Positions 26,331-33,784 of a DNA stretch of 33,942 nucleotides are shown in pieces. The first letter of the stretch is position 1; every line of letters starts with the position of its first letter. Source of the DNA: CAZPWQ01 sp964590495 (GTDB taxonomy: Bacteria > Bacteroidota > Rhodothermia > Balneolales > Balneolaceae); contig CAZPWQ010000025.1 of the NCBI GenBank assembly GCA_964590495.1, positions 1 through 33,942 on the forward strand. The letters run 5' to 3'. Under the pieces are notes generated by a model that worked only from the letters and a program-made list of their open reading frames with translations, was not told the DNA's origin and searched no databases. The translations under genes were made by a program, and so were the position numbers.

Positions 26331-27425
26331 ATGAAAAAGCTATTTTTATTTACTTTTGTTTTCTTACTTACATCTTCTTTCGCATTCACTCAACAGCTGA
26401 CCCCCGTTCCTTTTAATTCCGGTAACTGGGATTTCGGAGAATCTGAATTCACTACTGAAAACTACATGGGCCGTGAAAGTATAAAGATTACCAATGGCAG
26501 CATTTCTGTTTCCGGCGTGGAGTTTCTGAATGGCACCATCGAGGTGGACATCAACTTTCCGGAGGCGCGGTTTTTTCCCGCCGTCTTCTTTCGCATGCAG
26601 GATTCCGGGAACTACGAAGACTTTTATATTCGTCCGCACCAGTCCGGCAACCCTGACGCCACACAGTACACACCGGTCTTCAATAATGTATCCGGATGGC
26701 AGCTTTATCACGGCGATGGATACAGCCAGGCCATTTCACTTGAGCCGGATACCTGGCATCATATCAAAATAAATGTACTGGGTGATCAGGCGGATATTTA
26801 TTTTGATGATATGGATGAACCGTTCCTTAAAGTTACAGATCTCAAACGGGAAACTGAGGCAGGAAAAATCGGGGTGAGTTCCGGTATGCCGGTACACTTT
26901 GCCAACTTCCGATATTCGGATTCTAAACCGAAACTTGCAGAACGGGAAGCTGTAAACAGAGAAGTTCCTCCCGGACTTATTACCTCGTGGAGTATTTCCG
27001 GCATTGTAAATGATGATCTTTATCATGATCAACCGGTTATTGATGCCGCCGGCCTGGACTGGAAGAAACAGAAAACAGAGGATTCCGGCACAATAAATCT
27101 GGCCCGTTACGTGCAAAGAAGTGAGGGAATGAATACGATGCTTGCCAAACTGGGTATTACCGCTGAAAATGCTATGCACAAGCAGGTTCTATTCGGGTAC
27201 AGCGATTTTGTCTCGGTATATGTAAACGGGAGGCAGATCTATGGTGGCCGGAATGATTTCATGTCCAGAGATTACCGCTACCTGGGCACCATTGGCTTTT
27301 TTGACGCTGTATACCTGCCTTTGAACCGGGGAGAAAATGAGGTGCTTTTTGCAGTCAGTGAGAACTTTGGTGGCTGGGGATTGAAGGCCTTCATTCCCGA
27401 CCGGGATGGAATTGAAATCAAATAG
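26331..27425 (+). CDS. Secreted LamG/DUF1080-like protein
   Basis: The 364-residue protein has a signal peptide (about 1-20, ending AFTQ). An N-terminal concanavalin-like sandwich (about 25-195) includes GTIEVDINFPE, PAVFFRMQDSGNYEDFYIRPH and WHHIKINVLGDQADIYFDD, as in the 3-keto-disaccharide hydrolase/DUF1080 and LamG families. A second beta-rich region (about 215-360) contains FVSVYVNGRQIY and NEVLFAVSENFGGWG, resembling the carbohydrate-binding jelly-roll appended to glycosidases. No catalytic residues are obvious, so a binding role is as likely as an enzymatic one. It is divergent from the HTH-LamG gene with 141 bp between. Confidence 0.7.
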   Translation: MKKLFLFTFVFLLTSSFAFTQQLTPVPFNSGNWDFGESEFTTENYMGRESIKITNGSISVSGVEFLNGTIEVDINFPEARFFPAVFFRMQDSGNYEDFYIRPHQSGNPDATQYTPVFNNVSGWQLYHGDGYSQAISLEPDTWHHIKINVLGDQADIYFDDMDEPFLKVTDLKRETEAGKIGVSSGMPVHFANFRYSDSKPKLAEREAVNREVPPGLITSWSISGIVNDDLYHDQPVIDAAGLDWKKQKTEDSGTINLARYVQRSEGMNTMLAKLGITAENAMHKQVLFGYSDFVSVYVNGRQIYGGRNDFMSRDYRYLGTIGFFDAVYLPLNRGENEVLFAVSENFGGWGLKAFIPDRDGIEIK

Positions 27426-27474
27426 GATTGAACCATTAAGGCACTACAGGCCGGTAAGAAAATGGAACAGTTCT

Positions 27475-27500
27475 GAGGGAGTTATGCTCCCGATGAAGAT
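27475..27500. repeat. Degenerate left half of the 57-bp palindromic repeat
   Basis: GAGGGAGTTATGCTCCCGATGAAGAT matches the left half of the copy at 3866-3922 (GGAAGCTGTGCTCCCGATGAAGAGC), and a preceding GGAACAG is shared too. The right half is absent. It lies just downstream of the permease relic. Confidence 0.55.
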
Positions 27501-27506
27501 ATAAAG

Positions 27507-27527
27507 GAGGAGGATTATCTCCTCCTC
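27507..27527 (-). terminator. Hairpin at the end of the permease relic
   Basis: GAGGAGGA at 27507-27514 pairs with TCCTCCTC at 27520-27527 around a 5-nt loop, overlapping the stop codon of the relic. The following T-run on the minus strand is short (CTTTAT). It is a plausible leftover terminator. Confidence 0.35.
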
Positions 27528-27792
27528 ATTCATTTTTTAAAGCCTCAACGGGGTTTTCACGTGCTATCCGCCATGTTTGAGTTCCTACAGCAAGAAGGCC
27601 GATAATCAGCATTATGCCCAAACCGAACGTGAGCGTTCCGAACCTCATAGAAATATGATAGGCATAATTCTTCAGGAATTGTAGCCCGATCCAGTAGCCG
27701 GTGGGAAGTCCTATCAATCCTGTTATTGCAAGAAGCAACACAAACTCTTTGGAGAGCAGAGTCATGACACCGGCAATTCCGGCTCCCAGCAC
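27526..27792 (-). pseudogene. C-terminal relic of an FtsX/MacB-like ABC permease
   Basis: The 88 residues beginning VLGAGIAGVMTLLSKEF and ending GTQTWRIARENPVEALKNE match the last part of an FtsX-like permease, with the final two membrane helices. Intact members run to several hundred residues. Upstream, the similarity stops abruptly near 27795, the frame carries unrelated residues and reaches a stop at 27835-27837, and a different gene overlaps this region. No ATPase or N-terminal permease part is present. A degenerate palindromic repeat lies on the other side. It is therefore a remnant after deletion or recombination, unlikely to make a functional transporter. Confidence 0.8.
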
Positions 27793-27800
27793 CGATAAGC

Positions 27801-28322
27801 TTAACTTTTCGAGCCTAGAATCATAACTCTTTCTTCATAATTTAGATCCAGGTCAGCAACGATTTTATCCCTTGTTGGTTTATTGATGAAAAATATTGCG
27901 ATTGTAAGTCCGGCAAGAGCAAGTAAAAAATAGTCTGCTGTTATAAAAAAACAAATGAGTGCAAATAGCGAGGCTCCTTCTAACAGAGCAAATTTAATAA
28001 TAAGCGTGGCCCTGTAGTATCCGAGCTTTTCTTCCAATTTACTTTTACCCCTTATATTTTCCAGTCGGGACTTCATAAATTGCGAACTGCCCCAAATGCT
28101 GCCAATTACAAATAATGGAACTACAAATTGAAATATATCATACAAGCCATAGTTACCGTTCAGGTACTCATTTAAAACCAAATAACAGGCTGCAATTCCG
28201 AAAATAATTTGTCCAAGTAAAAGTGCAGTATGGATAATAGTCAGGCTTTTGAAGTAGTCTTGGGATGTTTGAGCTTGTGTCTGCATGTCAGGTGCTGTTA
28301 GAAGGTTAATATTTGCCGTCAA
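27801..28322 (-). CDS. Hypothetical membrane protein
   Basis: The 173-residue protein has four predicted membrane helices: about 27-48 (TIIHTALLLGQIIFGIAACYL), 60-78, 106-122 (ATLIIKFALLEGASLFALIC) and 127-145. A basic cytosolic loop lies between helices 2 and 3. The N-terminal TSQDYFKSLTIIHTALLLGQ resembles uncharacterised membrane proteins of related bacteria. A second possible start is Met12. Its 3' end lies against the permease relic, so its last residues may be altered. It is followed upstream by a DUF1801 gene 16 bp away on the same strand, so the pair may be co-transcribed. No function can be assigned. Confidence 0.65.
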   Translation of the reverse strand: MTANINLLTAPDMQTQAQTSQDYFKSLTIIHTALLLGQIIFGIAACYLVLNEYLNGNYGLYDIFQFVVPLFVIGSIWGSSQFMKSRLENIRGKSKLEEKLGYYRATLIIKFALLEGASLFALICFFITADYFLLALAGLTIAIFFINKPTRDKIVADLDLNYEERVMILGSKS

Positions 28323-28338
28323 ATATTTTATTTGTATT

Positions 28339-28737
28339 TCATTTACTCAAGTGTTTATCGATCTCCGTTGCTTCAAACAGGTAGGATTTGAGTAAATCCT
28401 CTTCAATTTGTTCTACGGAATGAAATGTTTTGGAATACACTTCTTTTCGCTTTCCTTTTTCAAGATAATTGATCTCATCCGAAAGCAAATTACCTTTGCA
28501 AAATCCTATAGCCACTCCTGATTCAACCCCTCCCCAGGGAATGAATGCGGGCCATACAAAACATATTCTGGAATGACGGTAATAGAATGGAACATTGTAC
28601 GCTAATTTTTCCCTGCCTTCCGGTATAGCTTCGAAAATAATACCCCTCAAGCGTTCCACAATCTTACGTTCATCACCGGGTATAAAGTCAAGAAACTCCC
28701 CAACACTGTTAAATTTTGTGGGTTGGATTTTGCTCAT
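28339..28737 (-). CDS. DUF1801 (YdhG-like) protein
   Basis: The 132-residue cytosolic protein has the DUF1801 pattern: an N-terminal helical part (VGEFLDFIPGDERKIVERLRGIIFEAIPEGREKLAYNVPFYY) followed by a strand-rich core with RICFVWPAF and GVAIGFCKG. The family is small, soluble and of unknown biochemical role. It lies 51 bp from the TfoX-like gene upstream on the same strand and 16 bp before the membrane protein gene downstream, so these three form a probable transcript. Confidence 0.8.
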   Translation of the reverse strand: MSKIQPTKFNSVGEFLDFIPGDERKIVERLRGIIFEAIPEGREKLAYNVPFYYRHSRICFVWPAFIPWGGVESGVAIGFCKGNLLSDEINYLEKGKRKEVYSKTFHSVEQIEEDLLKSYLFEATEIDKHLSK

Positions 28738-28788
28738 CGTGTATATTGGTTTATGGGTTCAAAATGGAAAAATCATCTCCTTCTCAAT

Positions 28789-29127
28789 TTAGTTAATTTT
28801 CTTTGGGGGTAACGATTCCACAAATTTTGTGCAACTGGTAATCCAGTCTTTCAGATCCGAATCTGTGGCAATTCCATCAGGCGTCACATAAACAAATCCC
28901 TTCAATGGTTTTCCTGTAAAATCCATTTCCTTTACAGCGTCCTTTTTTAGAAATGATTCATAATTATCAGGTCCGACTCGTGCCATTAAGTTGTTATCAA
29001 CTATCCCGCAACACATGTGACCGGAAACCATAAAACAGAGCCCGCCAAACATTTTCTTTTCCTCAACATCATGCCGGACTTGAAAATGTTCGCGAATTCT
29101 CTGAGCTAATCCCTCATCATATGCCAT
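28789..29127 (-). CDS. TfoX N-terminal domain protein
   Basis: The 112-residue protein carries the TfoX/Sxy N-terminal domain: LAQRIREHFQVRHDVEEKKMFGGLCFMVSGHMCCGIVDNNLMARVG, and a Lys-Gly-Phe-Val-Tyr strand towards the C-terminus. Only the N-terminal half of a full TfoX competence regulator is present. Such stand-alone domains are common and are not proven to control competence. It is the first gene of the minus-strand group with DUF1801 and the membrane protein. About 530 bp without genes lies upstream. Confidence 0.85.
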   Translation of the reverse strand: MAYDEGLAQRIREHFQVRHDVEEKKMFGGLCFMVSGHMCCGIVDNNLMARVGPDNYESFLKKDAVKEMDFTGKPLKGFVYVTPDGIATDSDLKDWITSCTKFVESLPPKKIN

Positions 29128-29348
29128 TTTTTTAGATTAATTAACAGATGTAAACCTATCGCTGGTGGAAAAGAGGCGAAGATTCATAAATTATTTAAAG
29201 GCTACTTATTTATTTGATATTAAGCAAAATATCGATCCTTGAAAATCCATTCCGGGGGGGAGCAGGCAGGAGCGGTTTTGGGAATAAATTTTTAATTCTT
29301 GAGGTGGTATTTATTACATATAAATCAAACGTCGTACTATTGTTTCTT

Positions 29349-29384
29349 TCACAGCTGTGACTCAAGATGAGTGAGGTCTTTTTT
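29349..29384 (+). terminator. Palindrome and short hairpin followed by T-run
   Basis: TCACAGCTGTGA (29349-29360) is a perfect 12-bp palindrome. Next to it ACTCA-AGA-TGAGT (29360-29372) forms a short stem, followed by TTTTTT at 29379-29384. It could end a small unrecognised plus-strand transcript. Support is weak. Confidence 0.25.
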
Positions 29385-29415
29385 ATCCTTCAAATTCACA
29401 TATTCATCCGGCTCG

Positions 29416-29472
29416 GTTACGCCCGGTCCCTGTCTTCAGGGTATTCTGAAGACTCCGGGGGCCGGGCATAAC
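29416..29472. repeat. 57-bp near-perfect hairpin in a gene-free stretch
   Basis: GTTACGCCCGGTCCCTG...CTTCAG and CTGAAGAC...GGGGGCCGGGCATAAC are reverse complements over about 25 nt with a few differences, around the loop GGTATT. The GC-rich stem stands out from AT-rich surroundings. In 29128-29658 I see no gene; this hairpin and the palindrome at 29349 are the only notable structures. Confidence 0.7.
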
Positions 29473-29658
29473 TATACACTTAGTGGTGAAACCTTCAACA
29501 ATTAGTAACAGCTTAGTTAACTATTCTGTCCGGATGGTTTAGCCGGCTGAGAACTACTCCAGATGGAAGAGAAAAATAAAAAAAGCGAATATCAAGGATA
29601 AGACACTTAAACGGTTTCAAATCTTTACTTCAAACTCCATTAATGATGACGCTCAGGC

Positions 29659-29895
29659 TTAATGACAGTGCTGATGAGCCTCCGACCAGTTTGTGCCGGC
29701 CGGACAATCAGGTCGACTTTCTCCATCTGACAGAGAGGTACCCACAAACCAAAGACCAAGAATAATCGCGATCACAAGGCCAACTACTCTAAGTTTTGAT
29801 GACAGCCGTGAATCCTCTTCATTAATGCAGCAATTCTTATACTTTCTTCCACTACCGCAATGACAGGGATCATTTCTTTCGGGCATATTGAACAC
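29659..29895 (-). CDS. Small SEC-C zinc-motif protein with a membrane helix
   Basis: The 78-residue protein has an N-terminal SEC-C motif PERNDPCHCGSGRKYKNCC (Cys11, Cys13, Cys22, Cys23), the zinc-binding tail known from SecA and many small proteins. A membrane helix (about 35-53) and a short external tail with two Cys and two His (DCPAGTNWSEAHQHCH) follow. SEC-C motifs bind zinc and often mediate contact with SecB or ribosomes; the membrane-anchored, tail-bearing version is less usual. It lies just downstream (93 bp) of the TlpA gene on the same strand. Its function is unknown. Confidence 0.75.
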   Translation of the reverse strand: MFNMPERNDPCHCGSGRKYKNCCINEEDSRLSSKLRVVGLVIAIILGLWFVGTSLSDGESRPDCPAGTNWSEAHQHCH

Positions 29896-29988
29896 TTAAT
29901 TAGATTACGTTATTAAAAGAGCAACTTACAAAGAATTTGAGAATCAGCACAGTGCGGATTGAATAGACCATTTAACACGTAACTACTT

Positions 29989-30567
29989 TCAGCCCTCCAG
30001 GAGCGATTTGATATCCGGTTCAATTGCATCGACCGTAATTTCGCCGATTTTCCGGGCAACAATCTCTCCGTCACGGTCAATGATGTATGTGGATGGTACC
30101 ATATATACTCCTCCCAACTTATCTCCGTATGAATAATCATCCATAACTATCGTATAATTGATACCGATATCCTCGGCATAAGGTCTGACTACCTCGAATC
30201 CTTCTTCATCGAGAGCCACCCCTATAATCACGAGCCCCTGGTCCTTCCACTTATCCTGTAATTCGATAAGTGCCGGTATTTCACGACGGCAGGGGGCGCA
30301 CCAGGTTGCCCAGAAATTAAGCAATACAATCTTATCTTTATAATCAGAGAGCCTGATCTTTTCTCCGGTTAACGAAGCTTTTTCAAAATCCGGGGCTTGT
30401 CCAAGAGAAGACTTTTTTCCGGTTGCTGTTGTAACAGTATCGGTTGGCTGACTGGAACCGGTCTCATTTCGATTAATATCAGAATTGTCATTTCGACCGC
30501 AGCCAAATACCAATACTGTAAATATTAACAGAATCAATATGTATTTTAGATTGCCCATGAGAAACAC
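29989..30567 (-). CDS. TlpA/ResA-type thioredoxin-fold lipoprotein
   Basis: The 192-residue protein has a lipobox LVFGC (Cys23) after a hydrophobic signal, a Ser/Thr-rich linker (about 30-55) and a thioredoxin fold with NFWATWCAPCRREIPAL (Cys90, Cys93). A cis-proline segment VPSTYIIDRDGEIV completes the fold. TlpA/ResA proteins reduce disulfides in envelope proteins such as apocytochromes or Cu-site assembly factors. The start could also be Met4. It is divergent from the CusF-like gene (66 bp between), so the two may share a control region. The partner reductase (DsbD-like) is not in the window. Confidence 0.9.
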   Translation of the reverse strand: MFLMGNLKYILILLIFTVLVFGCGRNDNSDINRNETGSSQPTDTVTTATGKKSSLGQAPDFEKASLTGEKIRLSDYKDKIVLLNFWATWCAPCRREIPALIELQDKWKDQGLVIIGVALDEEGFEVVRPYAEDIGINYTIVMDDYSYGDKLGGVYMVPSTYIIDRDGEIVARKIGEITVDAIEPDIKSLLEG

Positions 30568-30633
30568 TCATTTTGTTTTTGAAAATAAATAAGTAATACC
30601 TTTGGTTTTTACTTCGTCAGTAGCTAAAAACGG

Positions 30634-30999
30634 ATGTTTATGAAATATTTTCTGCACGTATCCTTATTTTCCTTTTGCCTCGTTATTGTATCCTGTTCTT
30701 CCCGTGAATCAGAGCCCCGGGAGACATTGGCAACAACCCCCGATCCACAGGTTGCAGACACCAGCACAAACAGGTATGAAGCGGAGGGAAGAGTGATTTC
30801 TATTTTGCCCAACAAGAAAAATTTTATCGTAAGACATGGTGATATTCCGGGTTTTATGAGTGCCATGACCATGCCATTTGGTGTCGCTGATTCATCATTA
30901 CTGTCGGAAATCAGTCCGCAGGATTCCATTCACTTTGTCATTGAAGGCCGACAAAACGAGATGCAGGTAACCGGGATTAAAAAAATCGATTCCCGGTAA
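30634..30999 (+). CDS. CusF-like copper-binding lipoprotein
   Basis: The 121-residue protein has a lipobox IVSC (Cys21) and a compact C-terminal CusF-type OB fold (about 47-118): AEGRVISILPNKKNFIVRHGDIPGFMSAMTMPFGVAD. Metal-ligand candidates are His68, Met75, Met78 and Met80. Residues 78 and 80 correspond to Met47 and Met49 of E. coli CusF; Met75 falls where CusF has Trp44, as in the HxxIPGFMxAMTMPF variant often seen beside Sco/cytochrome-oxidase copper proteins. It probably holds periplasmic Cu(I). The start could be Met3. It is divergent from the TlpA gene and convergent with a Cys/His lipoprotein gene 5 bp away. Confidence 0.87.
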   Translation: MFMKYFLHVSLFSFCLVIVSCSSRESEPRETLATTPDPQVADTSTNRYEAEGRVISILPNKKNFIVRHGDIPGFMSAMTMPFGVADSSLLSEISPQDSIHFVIEGRQNEMQVTGIKKIDSR

Positions 31000-31004
31000 A
31001 GCAA

Positions 31005-31457
31005 TTACATAATCGTTATCCACTCGTCTTCACCGGTTTTGAGGTCAATGCTCAGGGGCTCGATAACACCCTCGCTTACAAAGGTCCCCTCAATTCGAAC
31101 AGTTTCAGTCATATAATCTTCAAATATTGCAGATACTGTTCGTATTACCCAAACTTCGTTGTCAGCAATTTTGGTATCCAGCAATACGCCGACCGGATAA
31201 CCCTGAGCCGAACAGAAGCCCGCACAATTTTCACGATATCCACTTTGCGGCAGCGTATGGTGGTGGCCGGTATTTTCGGGATCCAGTGCATAGCAATGGG
31301 CACAAACCAGGGAGCCTGTCATCGATAGCGTGTCTCCACTGGCAAACTCAGTCACCCCGGATGTCTCGGATTCTGTGGAAGGATCTGTTTCCTTTTCAGT
31401 GGTGCAGCTCCAGATTACCAGAAATGCCATTACAATGAATGCGGATATCTTCTTCAT
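31005..31457 (-). CDS. Cys/His-rich lipoprotein, paralogue of 31555-31959
   Basis: The 150-residue protein has a lipobox IWSC (Cys18), an acidic linker and a domain (about 46-148) containing SLVCAHCYALD (Cys52, Cys55), a His triplet (65-67) and ENCAGFCSAQGYPVG (Cys78, Cys82). The later part, VRIEGTFVSEGVIEPLSIDL, aligns with the neighbouring protein's RIEGKKMSGVIIPEKIEV. The four Cys and the His residues suggest a metal site or disulfide-controlled binding in the envelope. I recognise no named family with certainty. It is probably regulated separately from the paralogue because a terminator lies between them. Confidence 0.7.
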   Translation of the reverse strand: MKKISAFIVMAFLVIWSCTTEKETDPSTESETSGVTEFASGDTLSMTGSLVCAHCYALDPENTGHHHTLPQSGYRENCAGFCSAQGYPVGVLLDTKIADNEVWVIRTVSAIFEDYMTETVRIEGTFVSEGVIEPLSIDLKTGEDEWITIM

Positions 31458-31507
31458 GATTTCACAGTAATTATTGACAATTAGTAAGGTTCAACTGAAT
31501 GACAGAT

Positions 31508-31538
31508 AAAAAAAGGGTGACCGCTTTGTCACCCCTTT
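31508..31538 (-). terminator. Rho-independent terminator after the Cys/His protein gene
   Basis: On the minus strand, AAAGGGGTGAC, loop AAAGCG, GTCACCC and seven T form a classical terminator. It lies 16 bp after the stop at 31555 and before the next minus-strand gene at 31457. Confidence 0.85.
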
Positions 31539-31554
31539 AAATAATGGAAGGAAA

Positions 31555-31959
31555 TCACATCATGGTTGCAAGTTTGACTTCTTTCCATCCGCTTTTATCT
31601 TTTACTTCGATCTTTTCCGGTATAATGACTCCGGACATCTTCTTTCCTTCTATACGGGTTTCCTTCGCCATGTGATCGGCCAACTGTCCTGCCGGAACTG
31701 CCAGCACATGTTGATTACCATCTTTATCCAGAATGGCTACGGGAATACCTTGATTGGCACAGGCCGTTGCACAGTTTGGCATCTTTACCTTTTCCCCCTC
31801 TTTCATGACTATATGCTCGTTGCCGGCGTTAGCCTCAGGCATCATGGTATGACACTTCGTGTCGACCAGGGTTCCTGTAAAGGAATCTATGTTATCGGAT
31901 TTTGTAGCTGCCATTGTAAGCACAGCGACCCCTACAATTAAAAAAGCTAGCTTTTTCAT
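31555..31959 (-). CDS. Small secreted Cys/His protein, paralogue of 31005-31457
   Basis: The frame is open to 32082, but the ATG at 31959 (MKKLAFLIVGVAVLTMA) gives a proper signal peptide and is preferred. MIM at 31965 is an alternative. The 134-residue protein has FTGTLVDTKCH (Cys36, His37) and MPNCATACANQGIPVAIL (Cys63, Cys67), then RIEGKKMSGVIIPEKIEV. Compared with its neighbour it lacks the CxxC (one Cys retained), the His triplet and the lipobox. It is soluble in the periplasm or on the surface. A strong terminator follows. The function is unknown; the CusF/TlpA neighbourhood suggests metal or thiol chemistry. Confidence 0.75.
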   Translation of the reverse strand: MKKLAFLIVGVAVLTMAATKSDNIDSFTGTLVDTKCHTMMPEANAGNEHIVMKEGEKVKMPNCATACANQGIPVAILDKDGNQHVLAVPAGQLADHMAKETRIEGKKMSGVIIPEKIEVKDKSGWKEVKLATMM

Positions 31960-32180
31960 AATCATATGATTTTTAGTTATCAGTTTAATTGAGTTGACAA
32001 TCAAATCGTTAACGGATTTGAACCGCCAAAAAATGAGACGACTTATTTCACAGATGCTTTTTGCCGGATATATCTTACTCAAGAAGAAGGATTTAGCAGT
32101 TGAGAAATCTTACCTCTTATTTAAAAGAAGTACTCAAAAGAAGGTTTGAAAAAGGGGGGGGTAATCCGGATGTAATATAG

Positions 32181-32366
32181 TTAAACAGTCAGGCTCAGTA
32201 CCTGGACTTCTTCCTTGCGACCTTTTACAGTAATGGTTTCAGTGGGTAAACCGGAATTATCCGACATCAAGTGAACGAATAAAATGGATATAAACCGTTT
32301 GTACTCTTTTTCTAAATTTTCCTTCTGAATTTTCAGCTTGTTTAAGCGAATTTTTTGGTCACTCAT
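32181..32366 (-). CDS. Small hypothetical coiled-coil protein
   Basis: The 61-residue ORF encodes a highly charged helix (IRLNKLKIQKENLEKEYKRFISILFVHLM, coiled-coil-like) and a short strand-rich end (TETITVKGRKEEVQVLSLTV). It has an ATG start. It lies in the gap between the Cys/His protein gene and DinB. I recognise no family. Coding status is supported only by composition and orientation shared with its neighbours, so it is tentative. Confidence 0.4.
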   Translation of the reverse strand: MSDQKIRLNKLKIQKENLEKEYKRFISILFVHLMSDNSGLPTETITVKGRKEEVQVLSLTV

Positions 32367-32470
32367 GTAAAATTGATTACTCTTTTAGGTGAGAGGTATA
32401 ACGGTCTGGCACTTAACCAGCCCCGAAGCTTTGGTCTCCCTTTCGGCATTCGTTGTTTTTTATTGCCGAG

Positions 32471-32995
32471 TCACAGATTGAATATTCTTAAATACTCTTT
32501 CCACGGTCCAACTTCTGTCTGATATTGTTTAGCCATAACTCTCGCTATTTGTGCAATGTGATTGAGGTCATGTACGACCCAGGTGGATAGCAATTGTTTC
32601 AAAGTTACCTGTCCAAATACCGGGTGTATGCCGGTTTGCTTAAGGATTTCTTCGGTTAACTGTTTTGAACGGAGTTGTTGTATGTTGTGCTTTCTGAGTT
32701 CTTTAAACTCGTTTAACAGTTGCTTTAGTGTCTTACCTTTACTTTCTTCAAACTGTGCAAAGCGGTCAAATGGCTCGAATGTTTTGTCGGGACTTTCAGA
32801 TAGAATGATCTCCATTCTCAGTACCCAATCGGTCTTTTCTCCATGAATAAGATGCCCGACTATATCGTAGGGGCTCCAGGTGCCCGTTCCTTCATTGTTT
32901 TTTGTCCACTCACCGGAAAGGCCTCCAAGCATTGTTTCTATGACCAGAGGAGTTTTTTCAAGTATTTCAAGGGATTTGTTTAAGTCAAAATGCAT
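32471..32995 (-). CDS. DinB-family four-helix metal-binding protein
   Basis: The 174-residue protein of the DinB/YfiT fold has the metal-binding His triad in the usual order: His48 in DIVGHLIHGEKTDW, and His142 and His146 in WVVHDLNHIAQIARVM. Members are small stress- or thiol-linked proteins, some being thiol S-transferases. The substrate here is unknown. The length is typical. It is encoded on the minus strand downstream of the SnoaL-like lipoprotein gene. Confidence 0.88.
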   Translation of the reverse strand: MHFDLNKSLEILEKTPLVIETMLGGLSGEWTKNNEGTGTWSPYDIVGHLIHGEKTDWVLRMEIILSESPDKTFEPFDRFAQFEESKGKTLKQLLNEFKELRKHNIQQLRSKQLTEEILKQTGIHPVFGQVTLKQLLSTWVVHDLNHIAQIARVMAKQYQTEVGPWKEYLRIFNL

Positions 32996-33136
32996 TGGTT
33001 ATTCCATATATGAATTATTTTTTCACCAAGGTATAGATTTTCAAATTAATGTGGAGTGATAGGTTTTTTGTGAACTAACTTTCATTTTACCCCCCTTCAG
33101 CCCATTTGTTTTCTTAGCGTTTGTTAGTTGCAGTTT

Positions 33137-33619
33137 TCAGTCATCTCCGTTTGTTACATGGGATTCATGAACCATTATTATTTTCCAGTCGTCTTGTATC
33201 TTCTTGTACAAAGTCGACCATACTCCCTGACCTCTGGAAATATTATCATCCATATGGATTATTTTTTCGTGAAATTCTACAACGTGGAGGGCCATATCTT
33301 CGGATAAAATTATTACCTGTTCATTATCAACATCAAGAACCAAGTCTTTCCTTCGGGTTGGTATCCCCTCCAGCACAGATTGGATTTCTTCATACCCTTC
33401 TATTTTTAAACCGTCTATTAAAAAAAGGGCAGAATCCGATTTCCAAAAATCCCTTATAAGAGTCTCTGTATCGGCTTCATTCAATGCCTGGACTACTGAC
33501 TCACCAAGTTTTAGTATTTCTTGTTTAACGTCGTCCTCATTGTAGGAGTTTTCTCCGGTTTCAGTACATGAAAAGATGAGAAGAAAAACTCCCAAAAGTA
33601 GTGCTATCTGCTTCATCAT
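33137..33619 (-). CDS. Lipoprotein with SnoaL/NTF2-like (DUF4440) domain
   Basis: The 160-residue protein has a lipobox IFSC (Cys18) and a cone-shaped SnoaL-like domain: VVQALNEADTETLIRDFWKSDSALFLIDGLKIEGYEEIQSVLEG, then LHVVEFHEKI, GVWSTLYKKIQDDWKIIMVHESH. This is the usual pattern of DUF4440 proteins with a hydrophobic pocket. The role is unknown. The start could be the second Met (33616). It is transcribed towards the DinB gene. Its 5' side holds a long gene-free stretch that contains the attC-like site. Confidence 0.8.
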   Translation of the reverse strand: MMKQIALLLGVFLLIFSCTETGENSYNEDDVKQEILKLGESVVQALNEADTETLIRDFWKSDSALFLIDGLKIEGYEEIQSVLEGIPTRRKDLVLDVDNEQVIILSEDMALHVVEFHEKIIHMDDNISRGQGVWSTLYKKIQDDWKIIMVHESHVTNGDD

Positions 33620-33784
33620 ATTTAATTTTAGTTAAAAAAGTTAAAACCAACATCGGCATTATTATCAACGTATAAGTTCAAGCATTGCCCTAAGCTTAAA
33701 ACTTCTGCTCAATTATGAAATTTTATCTCAATAGAACAAACAAATTTATTATAGTACTTTTTGTCTAAAGGATTAAGTTTAGCC

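Noticed and set aside
28339..29127. DUF1801 and TfoX genes as integron cassettes
   Set aside because: These families are common in cassettes, but the 51-bp gap between them is too short for an attC, and no attC-like fold flanks them.
29416..29472. Hairpin considered as an attC site because the ends contain GTTAC and ATAAC
   Set aside because: The order is GTT at the left and AAC at the right, the reverse of the RYYYAAC...GTTRRRY arrangement. The stem is continuous, with no unpaired spacer and no regular extrahelical bases.
32395..32455. TATAACGG...CGTTG between the small ORF and DinB as a second attC
   Set aside because: Only short discontinuous pairing is possible, and there is little similarity to the site at 33785.
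33073..33129. AACTAAC...GTTAGTT, a perfectly complementary pair placed where the next attC would be expected
   Set aside because: No complementary inner (L) boxes lie between the two ends, so the attC fold cannot form. It is possibly chance or a decayed site.
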